This document shows positions 26,581 to 35,640 of a stretch of DNA of 64,000 bases, in pieces. Positions within the stretch are counted from its first letter, which is position 1; each line of letters opens with the position of its first letter. The stretch spans positions 1 to 64,000 of the forward strand of contig DXXK01000088.1 of NCBI GenBank assembly GCA_019416425.1, in the 5' to 3' direction. The notes beneath the pieces are model-generated. The model was not told the DNA's origin. It was given only the letters and a program-made list of their open reading frames with translations, and did no database searches. A program made the translations under genes and the position numbers. The stretch comes from Bacteroidales bacterium. Lineage in GTDB: Bacteria; Bacteroidota; Bacteroidia; Bacteroidales; Muribaculaceae.

Positions 26581-28251
26581 TTATTCTTCGGTAAACTCAT
26601 ATTCCACTGGGTCGTCGGCCAGCTGGGGTGATGCTGTCAGCACGTTGGCCGGGATAGGCATCACGAAGCTGTTAAGCGTCAGGGTGATGTCGGTGGCGTC
26701 ATACTGTCCGCCCTCTGCCTTGGACGATGCCAGGTGGTAGCTGTCGGGATTTGCCAGCTGCGACTCGGACACATTGTTGTTGCGTACATACATCTGATGG
26801 CGGTTCATGGCGTTCAGGTAGACCAGGGCACCCTGCGGGTCGCGGTAGTACCAGCGCAGCACGTCGAACCAGTTGTTGCCCTCGATGGCGAACTCGCGGC
26901 GACGCTCGCTGATGAGCTGTTCCCAGGTCATCGGCGCATGGTATCCTGCCAGTCCGGCGCGGGCACGCACTCCGTTCACACGGTCGATGGCCGACTGGTC
27001 GGAGGTGGAGTTCGCGGTTCCCATCACAGCCTCGGCGTAGATCAGGTTCACGTCGGCCAGGCGCATCAGGTAGATGTTGTTCGGAGCGTCCTGGGCGCCG
27101 CCGATGCCACCCTCGACGTCGGCCGAGTGGCCCAGTACATACTTCTTGATGTGGGCCAGCATCTCGTTGGCCTCGTCGCCGCGGTCGGCGTCATAGATGC
27201 TGTAGGTGTAGCCGCCCTTCGACTTCTCGATGTTCGGGTAGTTGAATCCGGTGGACATGTACACCCATTTGGTGCGGAGGTCGTTGGAGGCGTAGGATTT
27301 CTGCAGGGATACCGTGGGACCCTTGCCGTTGCCCCATGCCTGGTCGGCCAGCGATGTGCGGGCGAAGGCGCAGTTGCGTCCGTTGCCGTAGCCGTAGCCG
27401 TAGACCATGCACTGGATGGCGAGCAGTGACTCGGGGCCGTTGTTGCCCTCCTTGTCGAACAGGGTGGAGTAGTCGATGGTCTTGATGTCGGGCAGACCGG
27501 ACAGTGTCAGTACGTCGTCGGCCTCGCGTGCGGCCTTGGCGTACAGCTCCTGACGGTTGCTGCGGCCGGCCTCGGACGCCATGGTCAGATGGAGCTTGGC
27601 CAGATAGGCCAGCGCGGTCCACTTGGTGGCTCGGCCTGCCTGGGCGTCGGACTCGGGAAGATGCTCGTAAGCATACTGCAGGTCGCGCTCGGCGAACTTA
27701 TATACGCTCTCGCGGGTGTTGCGGGGCACCTGGAAATTGCCGCTGGAAACCATCTCGGCACCGTTGGAGATGATGGGTACGGCGCCCCAGTACTGTGACA
27801 GCAGGAAGTAGCATACGCCACGGATACAGCGCGCCTCGGCAAGTCCCTGGATTATGTCGGCCTCCGGAACGTTGTTGGATGCCGCCGGACCGGGCATGTC
27901 GTTGATGATGGTGTTGGCCACGCCGATCACGTTGTACAGTCCGTTCCAGCCCTCGCGCAGGTAGGTGTTGCCGTTCGAGAAGTTGCCGAAGTAGAACTGT
28001 CCCTCCTCGGAGTAGGTGTAGTACATGTCGCCGGCCAGCATGTCGAACTTCCACTGGAAGTTCATGGCGTAGTTCTTCCACTCGTAGTGCGAGTAGAGGG
28101 CCGCCGTGTTGGCGCGGATCATCTCCGCGCTGGTATAATAGTTCTCGGTTACCAGCTTGTCCTCCGGGGAAACCGTCAGGAAGTCGTTGCAGCCCGTCAG
28201 CAGGAGCGCCGCAGCCGTGCCGAGTATCGCTTTTGTTATATTGGTTTTCAT
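26581..28251 (-). CDS. SusD/RagB-like outer-membrane glycan-binding lipoprotein
   Basis: A 556-residue lipoprotein (AAALLLTGCNDFL) with the SusD pattern: an N-terminal TPR helical scaffold (LAEARCIRGVCYFLLSQYWGAVPII), central substrate region, and a C-terminal segment with LISERRREFAIEGNNWFDVLRW, the family signature. It caps the SusC barrel and delivers oligosaccharide. It begins 20 bp after susC stops. The reading frame continues 71 codons upstream inside susC, but the signal peptide fixes the start at 28251. Confidence 0.95.
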   Translation of the reverse strand: MKTNITKAILGTAAALLLTGCNDFLTVSPEDKLVTENYYTSAEMIRANTAALYSHYEWKNYAMNFQWKFDMLAGDMYYTYSEEGQFYFGNFSNGNTYLREGWNGLYNVIGVANTIINDMPGPAASNNVPEADIIQGLAEARCIRGVCYFLLSQYWGAVPIISNGAEMVSSGNFQVPRNTRESVYKFAERDLQYAYEHLPESDAQAGRATKWTALAYLAKLHLTMASEAGRSNRQELYAKAAREADDVLTLSGLPDIKTIDYSTLFDKEGNNGPESLLAIQCMVYGYGYGNGRNCAFARTSLADQAWGNGKGPTVSLQKSYASNDLRTKWVYMSTGFNYPNIEKSKGGYTYSIYDADRGDEANEMLAHIKKYVLGHSADVEGGIGGAQDAPNNIYLMRLADVNLIYAEAVMGTANSTSDQSAIDRVNGVRARAGLAGYHAPMTWEQLISERRREFAIEGNNWFDVLRWYYRDPQGALVYLNAMNRHQMYVRNNNVSESQLANPDSYHLASSKAEGGQYDATDITLTLNSFVMPIPANVLTASPQLADDPVEYEFTEE

Positions 28252-28271
28252 TGCGTCGTGTGGTGTGTTTT

Positions 28272-31200
28272 TTAGAACTGGATGTTGACTCCGACTGTGT
28301 AGGTACGCGGCGTGGGGTAACGTCCCATGTCCACGTTCTGCATCAGCACGCTCTGGTTGAATGCGCCGATCTCGGGATCGAAGCCCTTGTACTTGGTGAA
28401 TGTATAGAGGTTCTGTACGTTGAAGTATATGCGTGCCTGGGTCATGCCGGCCTTCTTGATCCACTTCTCGGGGAAGGAGTAGCCGATTGCCAGGTTCTGG
28501 ATGCGGAGATACGAGCCATCCTCGATGAAACGAGTGCTGAGACGATCGTTCTGGTTGATGTTCAGATTGTTGTAACGCGGGATGTCTGTGCCTGCGTTGG
28601 TGATGTAGACGTTCTCCGGGGCGAAGTTGCCGGAGTTGCCGTCAATGAATCCGTAGTGGGCGCGGTCGGCGATGGCCGCGGACTGGTTGTCCCACAGGCT
28701 GGTCAGCGATTCCGTCTTGTAGCGGGTGAAGTTCAGGATGTCGCCGCCGATGGCGCCGGTCAGACCCAGTGTCGCGTCGAATCCAAAGAAATGGAACACG
28801 TTGGTGAAGCCGAACGTCAGGTCGGGGTTCGGGTCGCCGATCACGCACTTGTCCTTCTCGTCGATCACGCCGTCCTTGTTGATGTCGGCGAACTTCACGT
28901 CACCGGGGAACACACCCGTGTTCTTGTTCAGCTTGTTGACGTTGGGGTTGATGTCGTCGGGTACCTGTACGGGCGAGTTCAGGATATCGTTGGCGTCCTT
29001 GAACACTCCGAGTGCCTTGTAACCGTAGAACACACCCATCGGCAGACCCTCTTTGATCATCGTGGCGTTCTTGAGATACCACTCCACGTCGCCGTAGATC
29101 ACCTGGTCGGCGTTGTTCAGCTTGAGGACCTTGTTCTTGTTGTGGGTCAGGGTCAGGTTGGATGTCCACAGGAAGTTGGTGTTCTCGATGTTGCGGGTGT
29201 TCAGGGCCACCTCGACACCGATGTTGCGTACCTTACCGATATTGGCGAACGGCGCCTGGATGTAACCGTAATCAGAGGAGATGCCGGTGTAGTCGGGAAC
29301 AACGATCTGGAGCAGCAGGTCCTTGGTCTGCTTGTAGTAGGCGTCGACGGTCAGGTCGATGCGGCCGTTCAGGACGGAGAAGTCGATACCGGCGTTGAAC
29401 TGCTCGGAGGCCTCCCACTTCAGCTTGTTGTTGGGCAGGTTGTCCACAACGAAGGCCGAGCCCATCGGGGTGTTGAAGTTGTGCATCAGCGAGCCGTACT
29501 TGTAGGTGCCGATGTTGGAGTTGCCGACCTGGCCGTAGCCCAGACGGAGCTTCAGGTTGGTAAGCCAGGACACGTCGTTCAGGAACTTCTCCTGCGAGGC
29601 GCGCCATGCGAAGGCCGCCGAGGGGAAGTAACCCCACTTGTTTTCCTTGGAGAACTTGGAGCTGCCGTCGGCACGCATCGTGAAGGTCAGCAGGTAGCGG
29701 TCGTCGAAGTTATAGTTGAAACGGCCGAACCATGATACGGTGGTGGCGCGGTCCTTCCAGCCGTCGTTGGCTGTCAGCTCGCCGTCGGCGCCCATCACGT
29801 GGATGTTGTCGGTGGTCAGGTTCTTCTTGGTCAGCCACCAGCCTTCCCATGAGGATTCCGATGCCTCGAAACCGGCCATGATCTGAAGGTTGTGCTTATC
29901 GGCGAAGTCCTGGCGGTAGGTGATGTAGTCCTTCTGCAGCCAGTAGAAGTTCTCGTCGGCACGCTGATAGATCTGGTTGATCTCGATCGGAGTCTTCACG
30001 CCCTCGTAGATGCGGGGCAGGTAGGACTTGTTCAGGTTGTTGCCGGCGTTGAAGCCGTATTCCGCATGGAATGTGAAGTACTTCAGGAAGTCGGCGTCAA
30101 GGTAGAAGTTACCCATCACGGTCTGGCGGCGCAGTGTGTTGTTGCGCTGCAGGGCCAGTGCCACGGGGTTCCAGCTGGAGGAGCCGTTGACGCTGGTGGG
30201 GCTTGCGTACTTGCCCTCGAAGTCATATACGGGGACATCGGGCTGCATTGTCATGGCCTGCATGATGATACCGCCGGAGCCGTCGTTGAGCGTCACGGTC
30301 TCGTTGGTGCGCGTGAAGGCCAGCTTTCCGCCCATCTTCAGCCACTTGGTGAAGTGGGTGTCGACGGATACACGACTGTTGAATCGGCTGAAGTTGGAAC
30401 CGATGATGATACCGTCCTGGTCCATCCATCCGCCAGACACGGCGTAGTTGACACGGTCATTACCGCCAGACACGCTGACCTGATAGTTCTGCATCAGGGC
30501 CGTGCGGAAGATCTCGTCCTGCCAGTCCGTGCCTTTGCCCAGCAGGTTTACGTCGCGGTATGAATCATTGAGCTGCGTGTTGGCGCCTTCGTTGTAGAGG
30601 TCAAGCTGATACTGAGCGTAGCCTCTCAGGTCCAGCATATCGAGCTTCTTGGCGACCTGCTGCCATGCCACGTATGCGTCAAGGGTCACGTTGACGCGTC
30701 CGGACTGTCCCTTCTTGGTGGTCACGATCACGACACCGTTGGCACCGGCGGCACCGTAGATGGCGGTGGCCGAGGCGTCCTTCAGCACGTCGATGGACAG
30801 AATGTCGCTCGGTGCGATGGATGCCAGAGGATTGGCCGAGTTGGTCTGGCCTGACGAGCCGTCACCGGTCCAGTTGAAACCGCCGATCTCGCCTGCGTCA
30901 CCGCTGACCTGAAGACCGTCGATGATATACAGAGGCTCGTTGGAGCCGTTGATGGAGCTTGCTCCACGGATACGGATGGAGGTCGCGGCACCGGGGGCAC
31001 CGGAGTTGCTGGTCACCTGCACACCGGCGATCTTGCCCTGAAGCATCTGGTCGGCATTGGTGCTGATGCCTTGTTTCATCTGTTCCTGGGACAGCGAGGC
31101 CACCGATCCGGTCAGGTCGGACTTCTTGGATGTGCCGTAGCCGACCACCACCACTTCGTTCAGATTCTGAGCGGACTCGCGCATGGTGACCGTAATCTCC

Positions 31201-31481
31201 GTACGTCCGTTCAAGGCAACGGTCTCGTTCTCCATTCCTACGTACGTGAACAGTAGCGAAGCATTGGGTTTCGATACCGTGAGGGCGAAATTACCGTCGA
31301 TGTCGGTCATCGTGCCGGTTTTCTCATTACCTTTCTCTCTGACTGAGGCTCCGATCACCGGCTCGCCGGTCTGATCGACAACCACACCTTTCACTGCAGT
31401 CTGCTGGGCGATTACCATCGATCCCGTGCAGAGCATCAGTGCTGTCAGAAAGACTTTCAAGACATTTAATTTAGTCTTCAT
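28272..31481 (-). CDS. SusC/RagA-like TonB-dependent transporter
   Basis: A 1069-residue outer-membrane importer. After the signal peptide comes a carboxypeptidase-like regulatory domain (VKGVVVDQTGEPVIGASVREKG to about residue 100), the TonB-box-like NLNEVVVVGYGTSKKSDLTG, a plug with IRGASSINGSNEPLYIIDG, and a 22-strand barrel ending in an aromatic strand (TYTVGVNIQF). With SusD it should take up manno-oligosaccharides, energised by TonB. A -7 box at 31754-31761 and a 190-nt structured leader precede the start. The opposite strand is open for 500 codons here, which is only a composition effect. Confidence 0.96.
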   Translation of the reverse strand: MKTKLNVLKVFLTALMLCTGSMVIAQQTAVKGVVVDQTGEPVIGASVREKGNEKTGTMTDIDGNFALTVSKPNASLLFTYVGMENETVALNGRTEITVTMRESAQNLNEVVVVGYGTSKKSDLTGSVASLSQEQMKQGISTNADQMLQGKIAGVQVTSNSGAPGAATSIRIRGASSINGSNEPLYIIDGLQVSGDAGEIGGFNWTGDGSSGQTNSANPLASIAPSDILSIDVLKDASATAIYGAAGANGVVIVTTKKGQSGRVNVTLDAYVAWQQVAKKLDMLDLRGYAQYQLDLYNEGANTQLNDSYRDVNLLGKGTDWQDEIFRTALMQNYQVSVSGGNDRVNYAVSGGWMDQDGIIIGSNFSRFNSRVSVDTHFTKWLKMGGKLAFTRTNETVTLNDGSGGIIMQAMTMQPDVPVYDFEGKYASPTSVNGSSSWNPVALALQRNNTLRRQTVMGNFYLDADFLKYFTFHAEYGFNAGNNLNKSYLPRIYEGVKTPIEINQIYQRADENFYWLQKDYITYRQDFADKHNLQIMAGFEASESSWEGWWLTKKNLTTDNIHVMGADGELTANDGWKDRATTVSWFGRFNYNFDDRYLLTFTMRADGSSKFSKENKWGYFPSAAFAWRASQEKFLNDVSWLTNLKLRLGYGQVGNSNIGTYKYGSLMHNFNTPMGSAFVVDNLPNNKLKWEASEQFNAGIDFSVLNGRIDLTVDAYYKQTKDLLLQIVVPDYTGISSDYGYIQAPFANIGKVRNIGVEVALNTRNIENTNFLWTSNLTLTHNKNKVLKLNNADQVIYGDVEWYLKNATMIKEGLPMGVFYGYKALGVFKDANDILNSPVQVPDDINPNVNKLNKNTGVFPGDVKFADINKDGVIDEKDKCVIGDPNPDLTFGFTNVFHFFGFDATLGLTGAIGGDILNFTRYKTESLTSLWDNQSAAIADRAHYGFIDGNSGNFAPENVYITNAGTDIPRYNNLNINQNDRLSTRFIEDGSYLRIQNLAIGYSFPEKWIKKAGMTQARIYFNVQNLYTFTKYKGFDPEIGAFNQSVLMQNVDMGRYPTPRTYTVGVNIQF

Positions 31482-31538
31482 ACTGCGTTTTTAAGGTTTA
31501 TACGATAATTGTTGTTTGTTTTCGTTATGTGTGTGTTA

Positions 31539-31726
31539 TTAAGTAGGTGATTAACTTAAACTGATACATGTATTTTAAAATCTCACATATCATCTACTTG
31601 AAATTTTAGGCGCTTTCCGCCAAGCCCCATCAGTCGCAATGCCCGCATTGCTCCTTCTTCGACTTGCGGAAATCGCTCAAAAATTTCCGCGTATCTGATA
31701 TGTGTTTAAGTTGATCACTTACTTAA
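31539..31726 (-). repeat. 188-nt nested inverted repeat in the susC leader
   Basis: Outer arms 31539-31561 and 31704-31726 match at 21 of 23 bases. Inside, cacatatca (31584-31592) pairs with tgatatgtg (31696-31704), 31600-31612 with 31674-31687 (imperfect), 31610-31624 with 31663-31676 (imperfect), and gcaatgc with gcattgc (31636-31651) at the tip. In RNA this would be one long hairpin in the leader. The ends carry TTAA, so a small MITE-like insertion is the alternative. Confidence 0.65.
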
Positions 31727-31753
31727 GAGATTCCTGCTTCGTTTCTCCGGGTG

Positions 31754-31761
31754 CAAAATTA
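31754..31761 (-). promoter_or_regulatory. -7 box (TAATTTTG, minus strand) for susC
   Basis: caaaatta on the plus strand reads TAATTTTG toward susC. No consensus -33 partner is seen, as expected for an activator-dependent promoter of a polysaccharide locus (inference). Confidence 0.45.
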
Positions 31762-31833
31762 CAACCAAACGGAGGAGTAATGTTAGTCTTATTTTTCCGT
31801 TTGATGATACTATCTTGACAATATGCATAAACG

Positions 31834-31855
31834 CCAGGTCACCGCGGTGACCTGG
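31834..31855. terminator. Perfect 22-bp palindrome, terminator or operator
   Basis: Fully self-complementary segment centred on ccgcgg, 84-105 nt beyond the stop of the esterase/GH5 gene. It could fold as a nine-base-pair stem with a CGCG loop, but the following bases are not T-rich on either strand, so a dimeric regulator site is equally possible. Confidence 0.45.
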
Positions 31856-31938
31856 TGTCGCAAACATGGGTTAAGTTACCTATAAAACTGTTAATTCCAA
31901 CCTTAAACTCTCATTTTCGGGTTTGCTGTTCTCGATTA

Positions 31939-34584
31939 TTATTTGCCGTTGTGTTTGCGTATTATTTCAAGAGTCGAGTAGTCGTCGGCGAATACCGAGT
32001 TCAGGCCCTGGTCCTCCTGTGCGGGGTCGCCGGTGTAGGGGTCACCGGGCTGCCATGACTTGTGTATCGGCTGCGCTTCGCCGCCCCATCCCCAGAAGTT
32101 TACGCCTTTAACCAGGGAGTTGTCATCCTTGAGCTGCCCAAGTATGAAGTCATAATAGACGTCGCGGCCTTTGGTGGAGCTGCCCTTGCGGATCTGCATC
32201 CCGTCGCGGGGATAGCCGAATTCCTCGATTACTATCGGTTTGCCTGCTCCGGCAAGCGCTTTCTGGTGTGCAGCTATGTATTCCTTGGATTTCTCTATGC
32301 CTCTGTCCACTGTGTCTGCCACATCCGTGGGCGATATCCACAGCCAGTTGTATGGCCAGATATGTATATTTGCATAATCCACCTCAGGGTATGAGTGAAT
32401 CTTGACCCATAGGTCCATATCGTTCTCGCAGCCCCAGGACCCCTCGCTGCCTGTCGATACCAGATGGTTCGGGTCGATTGCCTTGATTGCCTTGGCGCAG
32501 TCGTGGATCCATTCGGCGAAGGCTTCCTTGCCTTGGTCGGAGAATGCCCTGGGTTCGTTGGCTATCTGCCATGACATTATGGCAGGGGATTGTGAGTATG
32601 GGCGTCCGTTTACGCTGTTTACCCTGCCCACGATGTTGCGGATATGGTCAATGACCATGGATTTGGCCTTGTCGTTGAGCGGGAATCTCGAGACGAATTC
32701 CATATAGGCAGGATACCCGTCGCGCAGTGGCAGGGGAGCCACACCTTCGCCTGCCCACTCAAGATATGTGCCGTAGCCGCCGCTCCATTCCCATGAGTTG
32801 TTCAGATAGATCACGGCCTTCATGCCGCGTTTCTCCAACCGGTCCAGCAGATAGTCCAGACCTTGCAGTATGGTGTCGTTGTAGACGCCCGGTGCTGTCT
32901 GCAGCTTGGGTTCCACATGCGATGGTATACTGCGGTTGCCGTCGGCTCCGGCCAGAATCCTGAGGTTGTCTATGCCGAGGCTCTGCAGCATGTCCAGCTC
33001 GCGCTCCAGCCGTTCGCGGTCGCCGCCCGTGCCCTCGGACGCCAGAATGGCGCCATACCAGAAATTGGTTCCGGCGTAACGGTATTCCTTGCCGCCTGTA
33101 CGGAATTCTCCATCGCTTACGCTAACGAATTTATCTTTGTCTTTCCAGCTGTCGGTGCGGAACGGTATCAATGGCATTCCATACATATTCTTTACCTTGC
33201 CGATGGCGAAGTTTTTGAAGCAGTACCTCACGGCCTTGATGTCATTGACGGTATCGGATGTTACTATGATCTGTCGTGTGTTCCAGTCCTCGGTTGCCTG
33301 TGCGGGATGGAATATTCTGTCTGCGCCGGCCACCTCGAATCCTTCCAGGACATCGTTGGGGGTGAAGCCTCCGTCGGCTCCGGTGAAATTCAATATGGCT
33401 TTGTTGCCTTTGATCTCTGCGCTCTTGAATCGCGGAAACTCATGCGGAACGCCGTTCATGCCGTAGGTCAGTGCCGCGGCCTTGAACGCAAGGCGTTCAC
33501 CAATCTCCTTTTTCTTGGAAGCGTGTATGTCCTCCAGCTCGTATGGGTATATCAGGTCGGTGGTGCAGACTATATCCGAATTTGGAATCATTCCGACCGC
33601 ACTGTTCTGGCATTCACGGAACATAGCGGCATCCGTGCCTTCGGGTTTGCTGTAGTTCCAGCCCGGGAGCTCGACGAAGTAGAACGGTATGCTGTCGTTG
33701 CCCCATCGCTTGCGCCAGTGCGCCACCATATCGGCCATGTGCGCGGGATACTCGTCATGTCGGCCGACGTTCGACTCTCCTTGATTCCATAGGAATCCGC
33801 GCAGCGTATATCCTGCCACCGGATTCAGCATGGCGTTGTACATCACGTTGATACGCTCGTATTCCTGCAGCTTGGAGTCATTCATCTCTTTCTCCACATT
33901 CCAGTTCGGATATGTGTCCAGGATTTCCCGGGGTATCCAGCCCTCGACCTTGCTGCCGCCGTAGGCGCAGTTGATGATGCCGACTGGAACGTGCAGCATG
34001 TCGGTCAGCGATGTGGCGAAGAACCATGCCAGCGCCGAGAAGTCATGGGCGTTGGCCGGGGCGCTGGTCTTCCATTGGGTCGGTACGTCATCCATTGGAG
34101 TGTATGATGCGCTTTTCGGTATCAGAGCCATACGGATGCCGGGATAATTCCCTGAATACGCTATTGCCTGGGCCGAACCTTCGATGGGTTGGGTCCAGAA
34201 ACCGCGTAAGGGCATCTCCATATTGGACTGCCCGGATGCAAGCCAGACCTCGCCGCTGAGAAGATTGCCGATGGTTTTGGAGCCGCCGTCCGAGTCGGTG
34301 AAGGTTATTGACAGGGGCGTGAACGAGGCTGCGGGAGTGTGCAGCGTTAGGCTCCATTTGCCGCCTTGGCCGGTGGTTACGGTTGTCTTGTCCTTCTGCC
34401 ACGATGGTCGGACCGTCACCTTGGAGCCGGGATTGGCCCAGCCCCACAGCCGTATGTCGGTGTTCTGTTGAATCACGGCGTTGTCGCTGATGATGGATGG
34501 CAGTCTCAATGCCGATGCCCCGTAACTGTTCAGACTGACCAGCATAACAAGTAACGGGAGTATTTTCTTCAAGTTGAATGTCAT
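31939..34584 (-). CDS. Two-domain enzyme: SGNH acetylesterase fused to GH5 mannanase
   Basis: An 881-residue secreted protein. After a signal peptide (ILPLLVMLVSLNSYGASA) residues about 25-490 form a sialate-O-acetylesterase-like SGNH domain with LASGQSNMEMPL (catalytic serine) and LEDIHASKKKEIGERLAF (Asp-His). Residues about 500-880 are a GH5 domain, best matching the GH5_7 endo-mannanase type: RYAGTNFWYGAILASEG, acid/base in SWQIANEPRAF and nucleophile in IVIEEFGYPRDG. Together they would remove acetyl groups and cut acetylated mannan. The start at 34584 precedes the signal peptide; 36 more codons are open upstream but overlap the promoter. Confidence 0.88.
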   Translation of the reverse strand: MTFNLKKILPLLVMLVSLNSYGASALRLPSIISDNAVIQQNTDIRLWGWANPGSKVTVRPSWQKDKTTVTTGQGGKWSLTLHTPAASFTPLSITFTDSDGGSKTIGNLLSGEVWLASGQSNMEMPLRGFWTQPIEGSAQAIAYSGNYPGIRMALIPKSASYTPMDDVPTQWKTSAPANAHDFSALAWFFATSLTDMLHVPVGIINCAYGGSKVEGWIPREILDTYPNWNVEKEMNDSKLQEYERINVMYNAMLNPVAGYTLRGFLWNQGESNVGRHDEYPAHMADMVAHWRKRWGNDSIPFYFVELPGWNYSKPEGTDAAMFRECQNSAVGMIPNSDIVCTTDLIYPYELEDIHASKKKEIGERLAFKAAALTYGMNGVPHEFPRFKSAEIKGNKAILNFTGADGGFTPNDVLEGFEVAGADRIFHPAQATEDWNTRQIIVTSDTVNDIKAVRYCFKNFAIGKVKNMYGMPLIPFRTDSWKDKDKFVSVSDGEFRTGGKEYRYAGTNFWYGAILASEGTGGDRERLERELDMLQSLGIDNLRILAGADGNRSIPSHVEPKLQTAPGVYNDTILQGLDYLLDRLEKRGMKAVIYLNNSWEWSGGYGTYLEWAGEGVAPLPLRDGYPAYMEFVSRFPLNDKAKSMVIDHIRNIVGRVNSVNGRPYSQSPAIMSWQIANEPRAFSDQGKEAFAEWIHDCAKAIKAIDPNHLVSTGSEGSWGCENDMDLWVKIHSYPEVDYANIHIWPYNWLWISPTDVADTVDRGIEKSKEYIAAHQKALAGAGKPIVIEEFGYPRDGMQIRKGSSTKGRDVYYDFILGQLKDDNSLVKGVNFWGWGGEAQPIHKSWQPGDPYTGDPAQEDQGLNSVFADDYSTLEIIRKHNGK

Positions 34585-34629
34585 GTTGTCCTTTTTAAGG
34601 TTTGGATTCCGGTATAAGGTTTTCTGGTG

Positions 34630-34661
34630 CAAAAATATAAATTGCGCCGACACATTACAAA
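34630..34661 (-). promoter_or_regulatory. Promoter of the esterase/GH5 gene
   Basis: On the minus strand TTTG (34661-34658), 20 nt, then TATTTTTG (34637-34630). Just upstream, atgcgc-g-gcgcat (34664-34676) is a perfect palindrome that could bind the neighbouring AraC protein. Confidence 0.6.
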
Positions 34662-34711
34662 TAATGCGCGGCGCATGCAAAGTAATTGACAAGATAGTAT
34701 ATCAAGACGTG

Positions 34712-35593
34712 TCAGATTATGACTTTGTTGCGTTGATACAGCTCGCGGAACTCGGAGGGGGTATAGTTCTTTTTGCGCTTAAAGATTCGGTTGAAGTTGG
34801 AGATGTTGTTGAATCCGCAGGCGTAGCAGATTTCGGCCACGGAGGTGGTGCTGTCCATCAGTTCCCGTATGGCGTGACCCAGGCGGACATCGACTATGTA
34901 GTCCTGGACCGAGCGGCCGGTTCGGAGCTTGAAGAATCGGGAGAAGGATGTCGTGGCCATGTTGGCGAGTTTTGCCAGGTCCTCCAGTGTGATTTTCTCG
35001 CTGTAGTGGCTCTCGATGTAATCCTGCACTTTCTGGATGCGGCGGGAGTCGCAGGTGGTGGCCGGTTTTGAGAATCCGGAGCTGGACAGCACGCGGCGCT
35101 CCTGGTCCTTCGACAGCTCGTTGAGCATGCGGAGGAAGTCCAGCATCTGCTCGAATTTGGAATCGGATTTCAGCAGCCGGTCCATGAGATGGAACACCCT
35201 GAGGATGCAGTCCATGCTGAAGGCTATTCCTTTGGAACTTTCCTTGAACAGCTCACGGATGCCTGACATTCGGTTCTTCTTGAGCAGTGGTTCGCTCAGT
35301 ATGTCGGGCGAGAACTGGATGGTGATTTCGCGTATGGTGTGCGACGTGCAGTTGTTCTGCAGCCATGCGTGCTCGATGCCGTGGCCTACCAGACACAGGT
35401 CGTATTCGCCCAGCTCTTCCACCGAGTCGCCTACGACGCGGGTCGCCCCCTTGCAATGTTCCACAAAATTAAGCTCGAATTCCTCGTGCCGGTGGATAGG
35501 AAACGAGAATGAGTCCTTGGTCCGGTCCACAAGGTAGAAGAAATCGTTGTCGGACAAAGGTGTGATTTCTGTAATTACTTTCGTCATAATCAA
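34712..35593 (-). CDS. AraC-family regulator of the mannan locus
   Basis: A 293-residue regulator. An N-terminal cupin-like sensor (FSFPIHRHEEFELNFVEHCKGATRVVGD) with the H-x-H-x(n)-E pattern precedes two helix-turn-helix motifs at residues about 195-290 (ITLEDLAKLANMATTSFSRFFKLRTG and TSVAEICYACGFNNISNFNRIFKRKKNYTPSEFR). It sits directly upstream of, and is transcribed toward, the mannan genes, so it is the probable sugar-responsive activator. In place of a hybrid two-component system, an AraC protein also accompanies the B. fragilis mannan operon. A start at MTKVI (35587) is equally likely. Confidence 0.88.
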   Translation of the reverse strand: MIMTKVITEITPLSDNDFFYLVDRTKDSFSFPIHRHEEFELNFVEHCKGATRVVGDSVEELGEYDLCLVGHGIEHAWLQNNCTSHTIREITIQFSPDILSEPLLKKNRMSGIRELFKESSKGIAFSMDCILRVFHLMDRLLKSDSKFEQMLDFLRMLNELSKDQERRVLSSSGFSKPATTCDSRRIQKVQDYIESHYSEKITLEDLAKLANMATTSFSRFFKLRTGRSVQDYIVDVRLGHAIRELMDSTTSVAEICYACGFNNISNFNRIFKRKKNYTPSEFRELYQRNKVII

Positions 35594-35640
35594 TGGTATT
35601 AGTGGTTAATAGGCAGCTTGCCTCTGCGGAATATGCTGTT

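Larger units (their letters stand above)
31482..31938. other. Regulatory gap between susC and the esterase/GH5 gene
   Basis: No gene is present in these 457 bases. From the susC side they hold a nested inverted repeat (31539-31726), a TAATTTTG box reading toward susC on the minus strand (31754-31761) and a perfect 22-bp palindrome (31834-31855) beyond the stop of the esterase/GH5 gene. The arrangement says susC has its own promoter and a leader of about 265 nt. Confidence 0.7.

Noticed and set aside
28233..29735. A 500-codon open frame on the plus strand opposite susC
   Set aside because: It lies wholly antisense to a clear SusC gene, has low-complexity valine/leucine-rich content and no family match; it is a by-product of codon usage. 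Similar antisense frames at 23982-25256 and 17858-18871 were rejected for the same reason.
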